Shown here piece by piece: positions 43,192-50,726 of a DNA stretch of 64,000 nt (position 1 is its first letter; every line of letters starts with the position of its first letter). The notes beneath the pieces are model-generated. The model searched no databases and was not told the DNA's origin. It worked only from the letters and a program-made list of their open reading frames with translations. The DNA is from Asanoa sp. WMMD1127 (GTDB lineage: Bacteria; Actinomycetota; Actinomycetes; Mycobacteriales; Micromonosporaceae). Position numbers and translations under genes: made by a program. The stretch is from assembly GCF_029626225.1 (NCBI RefSeq), contig NZ_JARUBP010000001.1:5952001-6016000 (forward strand). The letters run 5' to 3'.

Positions 43192-43560
43192 GTGTTGAGG
43201 CGGCATCGGGGCGGGTCCGGAGAGGCGGACGACGAGCGCCGTGACAAGCCGTTACGCCTGTTCCGGCAGCTCGTCCGCTCGGGCCAGCTGCCCGTCTACC
43301 AGCCGGAGCTGTGCACGCACCTCGACGCGGCGCCGGCGCGGGACGTCGGCCGGCCGGACACGTGCGAGGACCACCTGCCGACCGACGAGCCGGTGGTGCA
43401 CCTGCGGGTCTGCCTGACCTGCGGGCACGTGGCCTGTTGCGACTCGTCGCAGCCCCGGCACGCGACCAAGCACGCCCACGCCACCGGCCACCCGGTCATC
43501 CAGTCCGCCGAGGTCGGCGAGTCGTGGCGCTGGTGCTACCCCGACGAGCTGCTCGGCTGA
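43192..43560 (+). CDS. UBP-type zinc finger protein
   Basis: A protein of about 122 residues with a UBP-type (ZnF-UBP) zinc finger. The Cys/His ligands lie in ELCTHLDAA, TCEDHLPTDE, LRVCLTCGHVACCDSS and RHATKHAHATGHPVIQSAE, the arrangement seen in the ubiquitin-binding domain of eukaryotic deubiquitinases and in small actinobacterial proteins next to transporters. Bacteria of this group have Pup rather than ubiquitin, so the ligand is unknown. The closing WRWCYPDELLG is typical of the family. GTG 43192 is the first suitable start; TTG 43195 is possible. Confidence 0.82.
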   Translation: MLRRHRGGSGEADDERRDKPLRLFRQLVRSGQLPVYQPELCTHLDAAPARDVGRPDTCEDHLPTDEPVVHLRVCLTCGHVACCDSSQPRHATKHAHATGHPVIQSAEVGESWRWCYPDELLG

Positions 43561-43563
43561 GAG

Positions 43564-43637
43564 TTTCGATAACGGTTTCGCTTTCCCGACCAGCGGTGTA
43601 CGGTGCCCGAACACCCCTGCGATCGAAGGTTTTCGAA
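43564..43637 (+). promoter_or_regulatory. Putative promoter and autoregulatory sites of the LacI gene
   Basis: Two similar AT-richer motifs lie upstream of the regulator: CGATAACGGTTTCG (43567-43580) and CGAAGGTTTTCG (43624-43635, followed by TTCGAA). A possible -10 TACGGT is at 43599-43604, with the first motif over the -35. Sites of the CGAAnnnnTTCG kind are used by several LacI-family regulators of plant-polysaccharide genes. Confidence 0.4.
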
Positions 43638-43641
43638 ATTT

Positions 43642-44649
43642 ATGGCGGGCACCGGCCGACCGACCATGGCGGAGATCGCCAAAGAGGCCAACGTCGCGAT
43701 CTCCACGGTGTCCAAAGTGCTCAACGGCCACACCGACGTGTCGGCCGCGACCCGCAGCCGGGTGGAGCGCCTGCTCGCGGAGCGGGGCTACCGCCGACCA
43801 CGTGCCGTGCGCCGCGCCGGCCGGGGCAGTGACCTCGTCGACCTGGTGATCAACGACCTCGACAGCGTCTGGGGCCTGGAGATCCTCTCGGGCGTCGAGG
43901 AGGTTTTGGAGGCGGCCGGCCACGCCCTGGTCGTCTCGACCGTCCACAACCGCCAGTCACTGACCCGCCGCTGGGTCGAGTCGGCGCTGGCCCGCGGCTC
44001 CCTCGGCGCGATCCTCGTGCTCTCGGAGCTCACCGGCCGCCAACACGCCGACCTCGACCGGCGCGGCCTCCCGATCGTCGTGGTCGACGGCGTGAGCCAA
44101 CCGCCACCCGAGGTGGCGTCGATCGGAGCGACCAACTTCGCCGGCGGGTACGCGGCCGCCGAGCACCTCATCAGCCTTGGCCACCGCCGGATCGGCGCGA
44201 TCGGCGGCCCGGAGCGCCTGCAGTGCACCCGGGCCCGCATCGCCGGCTACCGCGCGGCCCTGGAATCCGCCGGCCTGCCCGTGGACCGCCAACTGGTCCG
44301 CTACGGCAACTTCATGCACGAGGGCGGCCTCCGCGGCGCCCAGGCGCTGCTGGCCCTGCCGGACCCGCCGACCGCCATCTTCGCGGGCAGCGACCAACAG
44401 GCGACCGGCGTCTACGAAGCGGTGCGCCGCGCCGGCCGGACCATCCCCGCCGACGTCAGCGTGGTCGGCTTCGACGACCTGAACTTCGCCGAATGGACCG
44501 CGCCACCGCTGACCACGGTCCGCCAGCCCCTGCACGAGATGGGCGTGGCCGCGGCCCGGACGCTACTCCGCATCGTCAACGGCGAACGCCTCGAATCCAC
44601 CCGCATCGAACTGGCCACCCACCTGGTGGTCCGCGGCAGCACGGCCTGA
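43642..44649 (+). CDS. LacI-family transcriptional regulator
   Basis: A 335-residue regulator. The N-terminal helix-turn-helix and hinge are RPTMAEIAKEANVAISTVSKVLNGHTDVSAATRSRVERLL. The periplasmic-binding-protein-like domain follows: LVDLVINDLDSVWGLEILSGVEEVL, VVDGVSQPPPEVASIGATNFAGGY, GHRRIGAIGGPERL, AIFAGSDQQATGVYEA, VSVVGFDDLNFAEWTAPPLTTVRQPLHEMG. These proteins sense a sugar and repress catabolic genes. No transporter or glycosidase lies next to it, so targets are elsewhere. ATG 43642 is the start that gives the normal N-terminus. Confidence 0.92.
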   Translation: MAGTGRPTMAEIAKEANVAISTVSKVLNGHTDVSAATRSRVERLLAERGYRRPRAVRRAGRGSDLVDLVINDLDSVWGLEILSGVEEVLEAAGHALVVSTVHNRQSLTRRWVESALARGSLGAILVLSELTGRQHADLDRRGLPIVVVDGVSQPPPEVASIGATNFAGGYAAAEHLISLGHRRIGAIGGPERLQCTRARIAGYRAALESAGLPVDRQLVRYGNFMHEGGLRGAQALLALPDPPTAIFAGSDQQATGVYEAVRRAGRTIPADVSVVGFDDLNFAEWTAPPLTTVRQPLHEMGVAAARTLLRIVNGERLESTRIELATHLVVRGSTA

Positions 44650-45043
44650 CCGCCGTCGGCCGAGCATTCGGGCCGATCCGCCGTTGCGGCCGGCCCCCGG
44701 CTGGGCGGCGGGCTGGGGCGTCGCCGATCCGACCGCGGTCGCGGCCGAGGAAGTTGAGGCCGGTGCCCGAAACGCCGTGTGGTTGGCCGGACGAGCTGCC
44801 CGGGCTGGCCTCCTCTGCGGCCCGACTCGGTGGGCCATGTGCGTACATGCGAAGCATGTCGGCTTCGGCAGCGACTCACCGCCCTTCGGTGACCCCTCCA
44901 CGCAGGCTTTGCTCTGCAGCCAAATACGCAACGCCCGACGGAGAGGGTGTTGCGTATTTGGCTGCAGAGCAAAGCCTGCGTGCCGAGGATCGCCGCCCGC
45001 CCGCCGGCCGGCCGGCTCGGCTAGGCGGCGGCGGAGCGGACGG
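44650..45043. other. Intergenic region of 394 bp holding a long hairpin
   Basis: Between the LacI gene (+) and the convergent kinase gene (-). The only strong structure is the 84-bp inverted repeat at 44899-44982. The AT content is locally higher around it (GCAAATACG-like stretches) than in the flanking genes. No coding frame with a credible start was found. Confidence 0.6.
44899..44982. terminator. Long perfect inverted repeat, probable bidirectional terminator
   Basis: 34-base arms at 44899-44932 and 44949-44982 are perfectly complementary with a 16-base loop. The arm contains CTTTGCTCTGCAGCC. It lies between convergent genes, and so fits a terminator for both. The length is unusual for that job, and a mobile-repeat origin is possible. 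Confidence 0.7.
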
Positions 45044-45619
45044 TCAGGTGGTCGACTTGCGGAGTGGGCCCGTGAGCCAGGCTCGGGCCTCGTCGCGGTC
45101 GCGCAGGCGCACCACCGGGAGGTCGGGGCGGTCCTGTGCGAGGTGCAGCACGCGGGCGGAGTTCGCGTGGTGGGTGCGCCACGCCCAGCGCAGGATGTGG
45201 TCGCGGTCCGTGAAGACCGTCCACAGCGGACTCTCCACGTTGCCGTTCCACAGCTCCTGCCGCCGGAAGCGGCGCACGAAGGTGCGGCGGGTCAGTTGGC
45301 GCATGACCACCCCGCGCGGCAGGTCGAGCCAGATCAGCAGGTCGGCGCGGGCGGCCAGGCGGGCGCGGACCGCGCTGTACTGCCACTCCGTCACCCACTC
45401 CGGCTGCGCCGCGAAGCGCTCCACGTCCGCCTCGAAGGTCGGGCGCGGCGTCCACCCCGGGCCGTGGAAGAGGGAGTCGATCTCGATGTGCGGTGCGCCG
45501 AGCGTCGTGGCCGTCTGCCGGGCGACCGTCGTCTTGCCCGAGCCTGAGGTGCCCGCCACCAGCACCCGGTGCGGTCGGGTCGGCAGCGGGTCCGCCGCCG
45601 TGAGCAGAGGCGGGCTCAT
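45044..45619 (-). CDS. P-loop nucleotide/small-molecule kinase (adenylate-kinase-like)
   Basis: A 191-residue protein. The Walker A motif is VLVAGTSGSGKTTVARQ, followed by IEIDSLFHGPGWTPRP, a DSLxxGPxW substrate segment typical of the small AAA/adenylate-kinase-like proteins often annotated FlaR. LLIWLDLPRGVVMRQLTRRTFVRR is the lid region and RTHHANSARV a conserved C-terminal block. These proteins probably phosphorylate a nucleotide or small molecule. ATG 45619 overlaps the stop of the upstream hypothetical gene (ATGA), so the two are coupled. Confidence 0.83.
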   Translation of the reverse strand: MSPPLLTAADPLPTRPHRVLVAGTSGSGKTTVARQTATTLGAPHIEIDSLFHGPGWTPRPTFEADVERFAAQPEWVTEWQYSAVRARLAARADLLIWLDLPRGVVMRQLTRRTFVRRFRRQELWNGNVESPLWTVFTDRDHILRWAWRTHHANSARVLHLAQDRPDLPVVRLRDRDEARAWLTGPLRKSTT

Positions 45620-46083
45620 TCCGCGTGTTGGGCGAGTTCGGTCGCCGCCGCTTCCAGGCGGGCGGGGAACGCCGCCGGTTCCACCAGGTGGGTGACCAGC
45701 AGGACGGCGTGGCGGGCGGAGACGTCGGGTTCGACCGGTGGGTCGTCCGGGTCCGGCTCGTGGACGCCCAGCGCGCCGGCCAGCAACAACAGGAACACCT
45801 GCGGGTCGAGATCGGTCTGCCATTGTCGGGCGTCCGTGACGACCGCCGTCAGGGTGTCGCGGATGTCGTCGCTGCCGAGACCGTCCGGATGGCCCGACTC
45901 GAGGGCGTGGCGCACCACCGTGCCGAGCAGCAGGCCCACCTGGGCCGGGTCGTACGTGCCCAGCCGCGCGACGGCCGACGCGAAGGACGGCGCGTCGAGG
46001 GCGCCGGCCGCGCTCACCGCCTCCTCCGCGGCGTCGGCGATCGGTCGCGCCACCGCCGGTACGGCACTCCACCTGCGTCCCAC
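45616..46083 (-). CDS. Hypothetical protein downstream of the KAS gene
   Basis: A protein of about 155 residues I do not recognise. It looks all-helical: SFASAVARLGTYDPAQVGLLLGTVVRHALE, DDIRDTLTAVVTDARQWQTDLDPQVFLLLLAGALGVHE, ARHAVLLVTHLVEPAAFPARLEAAATELAQHAE. There is no signal or membrane segment. GTG 46083 lies 11 bases after the stop of the KAS gene and is the likely start. It overlaps the kinase gene by four bases, so a three-gene unit (KAS, this gene, kinase) is likely. Confidence 0.65.
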   Translation of the reverse strand: MGRRWSAVPAVARPIADAAEEAVSAAGALDAPSFASAVARLGTYDPAQVGLLLGTVVRHALESGHPDGLGSDDIRDTLTAVVTDARQWQTDLDPQVFLLLLAGALGVHEPDPDDPPVEPDVSARHAVLLVTHLVEPAAFPARLEAAATELAQHAE

Positions 46084-46094
46084 GAGAGCCCAGC

Positions 46095-47333
46095 CTACGG
46101 GGTGAAGATCACGCTGACGTTCTGGCCGCCGAAGCCGAACGAGTTGCTCAGCACCGGGCCCGGCCGGACGCGGCGGGTGTCGCCGGCGACCACGTCCAGG
46201 GTCACGTCCTTGTCCTTGGACTCGAGGTTGAGCGTGCGCGGGATCACGCCCTCGACCGCGGAGAGCAGCGCGACGATGCCCTCGACCGCGCCGGCCGCGC
46301 CCACCAGGTGGCCGATGCTCGACTTCGGCGCGGTGAGCACCGCGTCGGGGCCCAGGGCCGCCACCACCGCGGCCGACTCGCCGACGTCGCCGACCACCGT
46401 CGACGTGGCGTGGCAGTTGACGTGGACGATGTCGGTGGGCGACAGGCCGGCGTCGGCCAGCGCCTTGCGGATCGCGCGGATCTGGCCGGCGGCGGTCGGG
46501 TCGGGGCCGGTGATGTGGTAGCCGTCGGCGGTGATGCCGAAGCCGGCCAGGCGGCCCAGCACCCGGGCGCCGCGGGCGGCGGCGAAGTCGGCGCGTTCGA
46601 GCACCATCGCGCCGGCGCCCTCGCCGAGGACGAAGCCGTCGCGTTCGGTGTCGAACGGCCGGGACGCGGCCTGCGGGTCGTCGTTGCGCCGGCTCAGCGT
46701 GCGGGCCTGGGCGAAGCCGGCGATGGTCAGCGGGTTGATGGCCGCCTCGGCGCCGCCGGCGATCACCACGTCGGCCTCGCCGTCGCGGATCAGCCGGGCG
46801 CCCAGCGCCAGCGCCTCGGCGCCCGACGCGCACGCCGAGACCGGGGTGTAGACGCCGGCGCGGGCCCCGTACTCGATGCTGATCCAGGCCGCCGGGCCGT
46901 TGGGCATGAGCATCGGGACGGTCAGCGGCGAGACCTTGCCCGGGCCGCGGGCTTCGATGAGGTCGTCCTGGTCGAGCAGCGTGTTGACGCCGCCGATCCC
47001 GGTGCCCATCGCCACCGCCAGCCGCTCCGGCTCGACCCCGGGCGCGCCGGCCGCCGCCCAGGCCTCGGCGGCGGCGACGAACGCGGCCTGCTCGGCGCGG
47101 TCCATCCGGCGCGCCTGCACCCGGGTCAGCACGTCGGCGGGGGAGACCGCCATCGGCGCCGCGATCTTGGCGGGCAGGTCGTCGGCGAACGCGAACCCGG
47201 CGACCAGGTCGTCGATCCGGCGGACCCCGGAGCGGCCGGCGAGCATGCCCTGCCACAGGGCCTCGACGTCGCCGCCGAGCGGGGTCGTCGCACCCAATCC
47301 GGTGACGACGACGTCGGCTGGGGTGGTGGACAT
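46095..47333 (-). CDS. 3-oxoacyl-ACP synthase II (FabF-type)
   Basis: A 412-residue condensing enzyme. The catalytic triad is Cys in TPVSACASGAEAL, His in VNCHATSTVVGD and His in SSIGHLVGAAGAVEG, with the C-terminal NSFGFGGQNVSVIF glycine-rich motif. It would extend acyl-ACP with malonyl-ACP. No acyl carrier protein or other fatty-acid gene is adjacent, so it may belong to a specialised lipid pathway controlled by the neighbouring TetR. ATG 47333 gives the normal start STTPADVVVTGLGATTPLG. It is divergent from the TetR gene across a perfect operator. Confidence 0.92.
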   Translation of the reverse strand: MSTTPADVVVTGLGATTPLGGDVEALWQGMLAGRSGVRRIDDLVAGFAFADDLPAKIAAPMAVSPADVLTRVQARRMDRAEQAAFVAAAEAWAAAGAPGVEPERLAVAMGTGIGGVNTLLDQDDLIEARGPGKVSPLTVPMLMPNGPAAWISIEYGARAGVYTPVSACASGAEALALGARLIRDGEADVVIAGGAEAAINPLTIAGFAQARTLSRRNDDPQAASRPFDTERDGFVLGEGAGAMVLERADFAAARGARVLGRLAGFGITADGYHITGPDPTAAGQIRAIRKALADAGLSPTDIVHVNCHATSTVVGDVGESAAVVAALGPDAVLTAPKSSIGHLVGAAGAVEGIVALLSAVEGVIPRTLNLESKDKDVTLDVVAGDTRRVRPGPVLSNSFGFGGQNVSVIFTP

Positions 47334-47338
47334 GCCAT

Positions 47339-47357
47339 AGTTGTATCGCATACAACT
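47339..47357. promoter_or_regulatory. TetR operator between KAS and TetR genes
   Basis: GTTGTAT-CGC-ATACAAC (47340-47356) is a perfect inverted repeat, extended by one pair on each side. It lies 6 bases from the KAS start and 6 bases from the TetR start, so bound regulator would block both divergent genes. AT-rich halves in this GC-rich DNA stand out. Confidence 0.8.
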
Positions 47358-47362
47358 TAAGA

Positions 47363-47941
47363 GTGTCCACCGCAGTGCCGCCGCGGCTGCGCGGGCGGCG
47401 CACCCGTGCGCTGATCCTCGAGCAGGCCGTCCACCTCTTCGCCGAACGCGGGTTCGACCAGGTCAACGTGGCCGAGATCGCCGCGGCGGCCGGGGCGCAT
47501 CCCCACCAGATCACCTACTACTTCGGCTCCAAGGACGCGCTCTTCGTGCACGCGGCGTTCCTGATGCTGTTACGCGACGCGGCCCGCATCGAGCCGATCG
47601 GCCGCCGGCAGCGCACTCCGGCGGCCTTCCGGGCGGCGCTGGCGCGCACCGCGTTGGCTCTGCCGTCCGTGCCCGCCGTGGTCGAGGCCATGTCGATCAC
47701 CCGGCGCCGGCCGGAGCTGCGGTCCCTGGCCGAGCAGAATCTGACCGTGCTGTTCCGCCAGGCCGAGCACTACCTGACCGCGATCCTGACCCGCCGCGGC
47801 TGGAGCGTCGACCGCGCGCCGGAGGTCGAGGCCCGCACCTTCTGGAGCGCCGTGCTGGGCGCCCGGCTGATCGCGGAGTCCGGCTACCCGGGCACGTCCG
47901 CCGACGTCGACGTCGCCGGCGTCCTGACCGTCCACGCGTGA
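47363..47941 (+). CDS. TetR-family transcriptional regulator
   Basis: A 192-residue regulator. The helix-turn-helix is RALILEQAVHLFAERGFDQVNVAEIAAAAGAHPHQITYYFGSKDALF. The C-terminal domain (AALARTALALPSVPAVVEAMSITRRRPELRSLAEQNL) is the dimer and ligand part. GTG 47363 is only 6 bases past the operator palindrome, so the transcript must have almost no leader and may be leaderless. The most likely targets are itself and the KAS gene; an acyl-CoA or fatty acid ligand is a guess from that target. Confidence 0.88.
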   Translation: MSTAVPPRLRGRRTRALILEQAVHLFAERGFDQVNVAEIAAAAGAHPHQITYYFGSKDALFVHAAFLMLLRDAARIEPIGRRQRTPAAFRAALARTALALPSVPAVVEAMSITRRRPELRSLAEQNLTVLFRQAEHYLTAILTRRGWSVDRAPEVEARTFWSAVLGARLIAESGYPGTSADVDVAGVLTVHA

Positions 47942-47982
47942 CGGACCCGACGCGGCCGCGCGCCGCGCCGGGTCCGGGCGTT

Positions 47983-48030
47983 AGGAACGGTCCGTTCCTA
48001 TGCGGAAAGCGTTAGGAACGGACCGTTCCT
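47983..48030. terminator. Double palindrome, probable bidirectional terminator
   Basis: AGGAACGGTCCGTTCCT (47983-47999) and its reverse complement (48014-48030) lie 14 bases apart between the convergent TetR and ABC-permease genes. Each arm is itself an 8-1-8 palindrome. The core AGGAACGGTCCGTT is shared with the hairpin at 6918-6976. Confidence 0.75.
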
Positions 48031-48036
48031 TGCCCT

Positions 48037-48813
48037 TCAGGTGCCGCGGGGGCGGTTGTAGAGGGCGCGCGACCAGAAGAAGCCGACGATCGACAGGACC
48101 ACGCACCAGCCGACCGCCCACAGTGCACTGTCGCCGATGCCCGACCCCATCAACAGGCCGCGGATCGTTTCGATGACCGGGGTGTACGGCTGGTGCTCGG
48201 CGAACCAGGCGACCCCGGCCGGCATGGAGTCCGTGGGCAGGAACGCGCTCGAGATCAGCGGCAGGAACTGGAGGATCAGCGAAAGGCTGTTGGCACCCGC
48301 CACCGTCTTGGTGAGCAGGCCGAACGCCACCGCCAGCCAGGTCAGCGCGAACGTCAGCATGGCGAAGACGCCCAGCGCCGCCAGATATTCCACCGGCGTC
48401 GCCGACGGCCGGAAACCCAGCGCCAGCGCCACCCCGACGACCAGCACGACGCTGAGGATCGTGCGGACGAGGCTGCCGACCACCTGGCCGGTCAGCACGG
48501 ACATGCGGGCGATCGACATCGTCCGGAGCCGGGCGATGAGGCCCTCCTGCATGTCCTGGTTGATTTTGATCGCGGTGGCGGCGGTGCCGGTGCCGGCGGC
48601 CATCAGGATGATGCCGGGCGCGATGTAGTCGACGTAGCGGCCGCCGCCCTCCGGCAGGAAGTCCGCGCCCAGCGCGTCGCCGAACACGCCGACGAACAAC
48701 AGCAGGAAGAAGGCCGCCGTGCCGATGCCGCTGATCGTCATCATCGGGAAGCGCAGCGCGTGCGTGATGTCGCGGCGGAACAGCGTCACGGAGTCGAGCA
48801 TGGCGGTGGTCAT
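48037..48813 (-). CDS. ABC-2 type transporter permease (DrrB-like)
   Basis: A 258-residue membrane protein with six hydrophobic segments (TISGIGTAAFFLLLFVGVFG, APGIILMAAGTGTAATAI, VVLVVGVALALGFRP, LGVFAMLTFALTWLAVAFGLL, LSLILQFLPLISSAFLPT, LWAVGWCVVLSIVGFFW). ABC-2 family marks include QDMQEGLIARLRTMSIAR and the C-terminal QPYTPVIETIRGLLMG. It pairs with the ATP-binding protein encoded immediately upstream (ATGA overlap) and should export a hydrophobic drug, lipid or polymer. Confidence 0.9.
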   Translation of the reverse strand: MTTAMLDSVTLFRRDITHALRFPMMTISGIGTAAFFLLLFVGVFGDALGADFLPEGGGRYVDYIAPGIILMAAGTGTAATAIKINQDMQEGLIARLRTMSIARMSVLTGQVVGSLVRTILSVVLVVGVALALGFRPSATPVEYLAALGVFAMLTFALTWLAVAFGLLTKTVAGANSLSLILQFLPLISSAFLPTDSMPAGVAWFAEHQPYTPVIETIRGLLMGSGIGDSALWAVGWCVVLSIVGFFWSRALYNRPRGT

Positions 48814-49769
48814 CGGGCACCATCCTTGGTGGACAGAGCGGCGGGGGAGGCCGGCGCGGTGGCGGTCAGGGCGAGGAACACGTCGTCGAGGTCGGGGGTG
48901 TGCACGGCCAGGCCGTCGGGCTCGACCCGCTCGTAGGCGAGCCGGTCCAGCAGCGTGCGCAGCGAGGCCACGCCGCCGTCGCCGGGCACGTCGAGGGTGA
49001 GCGCGTCGTCGTCGCGCGTACCGTCGGCGAACCGGCCCGCCGCGTGGTCCAGCCGCGCCGGGTCGCTGAACTGCAGCCGGACGTGGCCGCCCGGCACCAG
49101 CCGCTTCAGCTCGGTCGGCGAGCCCTGCGCGACCAGCACGCCCCCGTTGAGCACCGCGATGCGGTCGGCGAGCTGATCGGCCTCCTCGAGATATTGCGTG
49201 GTGAGGAAGATGGTGGTGCCGGCGGCGACCAGCTCACGGATGCTCTGCCACATCGTGTGCCGGCTGCGCGGGTCGAGGCCGGTGGTCGGCTCGTCGAGGA
49301 AGATGATCCGCGGCGTGCCGACCAGCGTCATGGCCAGGTCGAGCCGGCGTCGCATGCCCCCGGAGTACGTGGACGCGGGCCGCCCAGCCGCGTCGACCAG
49401 GTCGAAGCGCTCCAGCAGGTCGCTCACCCGCTGCCGGCCGGCGCGCTTGCCGAGGTGGCGCAGGTCGGCCATCAGCTGCAGGTTCTCCCGGCCGGTGAGG
49501 ATGTTGTCGACCGCCGAGAACTGGCCGGTCACGCCGATCGCACTGCGTACTCCCTCGGGATTCCTGGCCAGGTCGTGGCCGCCCACGACGATCCGGCCGG
49601 CGTCCGGGGCCTGCAGGGTGGTGAGGATCTCGACGGTGGTGGTCTTGCCGGCGCCGTTCGGGCCGAGCAGCGAGAACACCGACCCCTCGGCGACGTGCAG
49701 GTCGATGCCGTCGAGCACGGTGTGCTTGCCGTACGCCTTGCGCAGGCCGGACACCTCTATCGCGGTCAT
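48810..49769 (-). CDS. ABC exporter ATP-binding protein (DrrA-like)
   Basis: A 319-residue ATPase: Walker A in LLGPNGAGKTTTVEIL, Q-loop IGVTGQFSAVDNILTGRENL, signature YSGGMRRRLDLAMTL, Walker B RIIFLDEPTTGLDPRSR, and the switch region TTQYLEEADQLADRI. The C-terminal domain of about 90 residues (VRLQFSDPARLDHAAGRF, VHTPDLDDVFLALT) is the DrrA/CcmA-type extension. ATG 49769 has the ribosome site GAAAGGA. Export by the partner permease is expected; the substrate is unknown. Confidence 0.92.
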   Translation of the reverse strand: MTAIEVSGLRKAYGKHTVLDGIDLHVAEGSVFSLLGPNGAGKTTTVEILTTLQAPDAGRIVVGGHDLARNPEGVRSAIGVTGQFSAVDNILTGRENLQLMADLRHLGKRAGRQRVSDLLERFDLVDAAGRPASTYSGGMRRRLDLAMTLVGTPRIIFLDEPTTGLDPRSRHTMWQSIRELVAAGTTIFLTTQYLEEADQLADRIAVLNGGVLVAQGSPTELKRLVPGGHVRLQFSDPARLDHAAGRFADGTRDDDALTLDVPGDGGVASLRTLLDRLAYERVEPDGLAVHTPDLDDVFLALTATAPASPAALSTKDGAR

Positions 49770-49803
49770 GGTGCGTCCTTTCCAGGGCAGCATTGGTAGC
49801 CAT

Positions 49804-49818
49804 GGCAGCACTGCTGCC
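49804..49818. promoter_or_regulatory. Palindrome upstream of the ABC exporter genes
   Basis: GGCAGCACTGCTGCC is a perfect 7-1-7 palindrome 34 bases upstream of the ATPase start, preceded by a related GGCAGCATTGG half. It lies between the exporter and the DUF4097 gene on the same strand. It may be an operator or a weak terminator. Confidence 0.4.
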
Positions 49819-49849
49819 GCGGCGGTGGGCGGGATTGATCGGGGGAGGG

Positions 49850-50692
49850 TCAGGCGCGCTGGATCGAGATGTCTCCGAAGTACGTGCGGGCGCGGATCTC
49901 GACCTTCTCGTCGGTCTCGTCGGGACCCGTCGTGCCGGCGAGGTTGTTGCGCACCGCGCCGTTCTTGACGTCGAGGTCGAGCCAGGCCGCGGTGCCGGTG
50001 GGGATGCCGACCTCGATCGAGCCGGCCGCCGTGTCGAGCGTGACCTGGCCCCGCACGGCCTCCCGGACGCGCAGGCTGCCGTTGGCGGTCTTCAGCGTCG
50101 CGCCGCCGGTGACCCGGTCGACGTCGATGCTGCCGTTGGCGCCGTTGGCCCGCAGCGTCCCGACGGCCTCGCCGATCCAGGTCTCGCCGCTGGAGTTCTT
50201 GACCACGGAAGCGCCCTCGACCTTGCCGACGTGCACCCGGCCGGTGCCGGTGGTCACCTCGGCGTCGCCGGCGGCGCGGTCGACCGTGATGTCGCCCGCC
50301 CCGGTCTCGAGCCGCAGCCGGCCGGTCTCGCCCAGCCGCAGCGCGCCGAAGCCGGACTTGTAGCGGGTCTCACCGAGCGCGCCGACGACCCGCAGGTCAC
50401 CCGCGTCGGTGCTGCCGGTGAGCCGGGAGCCGGCCGGGACGGCGATGTCGACCTCGATCCGGCCGCTCGAGCCGGCGAACCAGCGCGCGAGGCCCTTCGG
50501 GGTGCGCACGGTCAGCCGGCCGTCGGCGTAGGCGACCTGGGTCTCCTCGACCATCTTGCGCGACCTGGCGTTGTTGTTGCCGGGCCGCACCTCGACCTCG
50601 GTCGTGTCCCGTTCGCTGGCGGTGACCCGCACGTGGCCGACGATGATGCTGATCTCGACGTCGATGGGCGTCGGGGTGTCGAAGGTGGGCAT
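49850..50692 (-). CDS. DUF4097-family beta-helix-like protein
   Basis: A 280-residue protein with no signal peptide. It is made of repeated short beta strands: GDLRVVGALGETRYKSGFGALRLGETG, LRLETGAGDITVDRAAGDAEVTTGTGRVHVGKVEGASVVKN, GSIDVDRVTGGATLKTANGSLRVREAVRGQVTLDTAAGSIEVGI. This is the DUF4097/DUF4098 adhesin-like fold, common next to ABC exporters and HTH regulators in actinobacteria; its role is unknown. ATG 50692 follows the ribosome site GAGGGGACC. It is 34 bases after the ribbon-helix-helix gene. Confidence 0.85.
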   Translation of the reverse strand: MPTFDTPTPIDVEISIIVGHVRVTASERDTTEVEVRPGNNNARSRKMVEETQVAYADGRLTVRTPKGLARWFAGSSGRIEVDIAVPAGSRLTGSTDAGDLRVVGALGETRYKSGFGALRLGETGRLRLETGAGDITVDRAAGDAEVTTGTGRVHVGKVEGASVVKNSSGETWIGEAVGTLRANGANGSIDVDRVTGGATLKTANGSLRVREAVRGQVTLDTAAGSIEVGIPTGTAAWLDLDVKNGAVRNNLAGTTGPDETDEKVEIRARTYFGDISIQRA

Positions 50693-50726
50693 GGTGGTCC
50701 CCTCGTGTGGTGGTGACGATCGGTGG

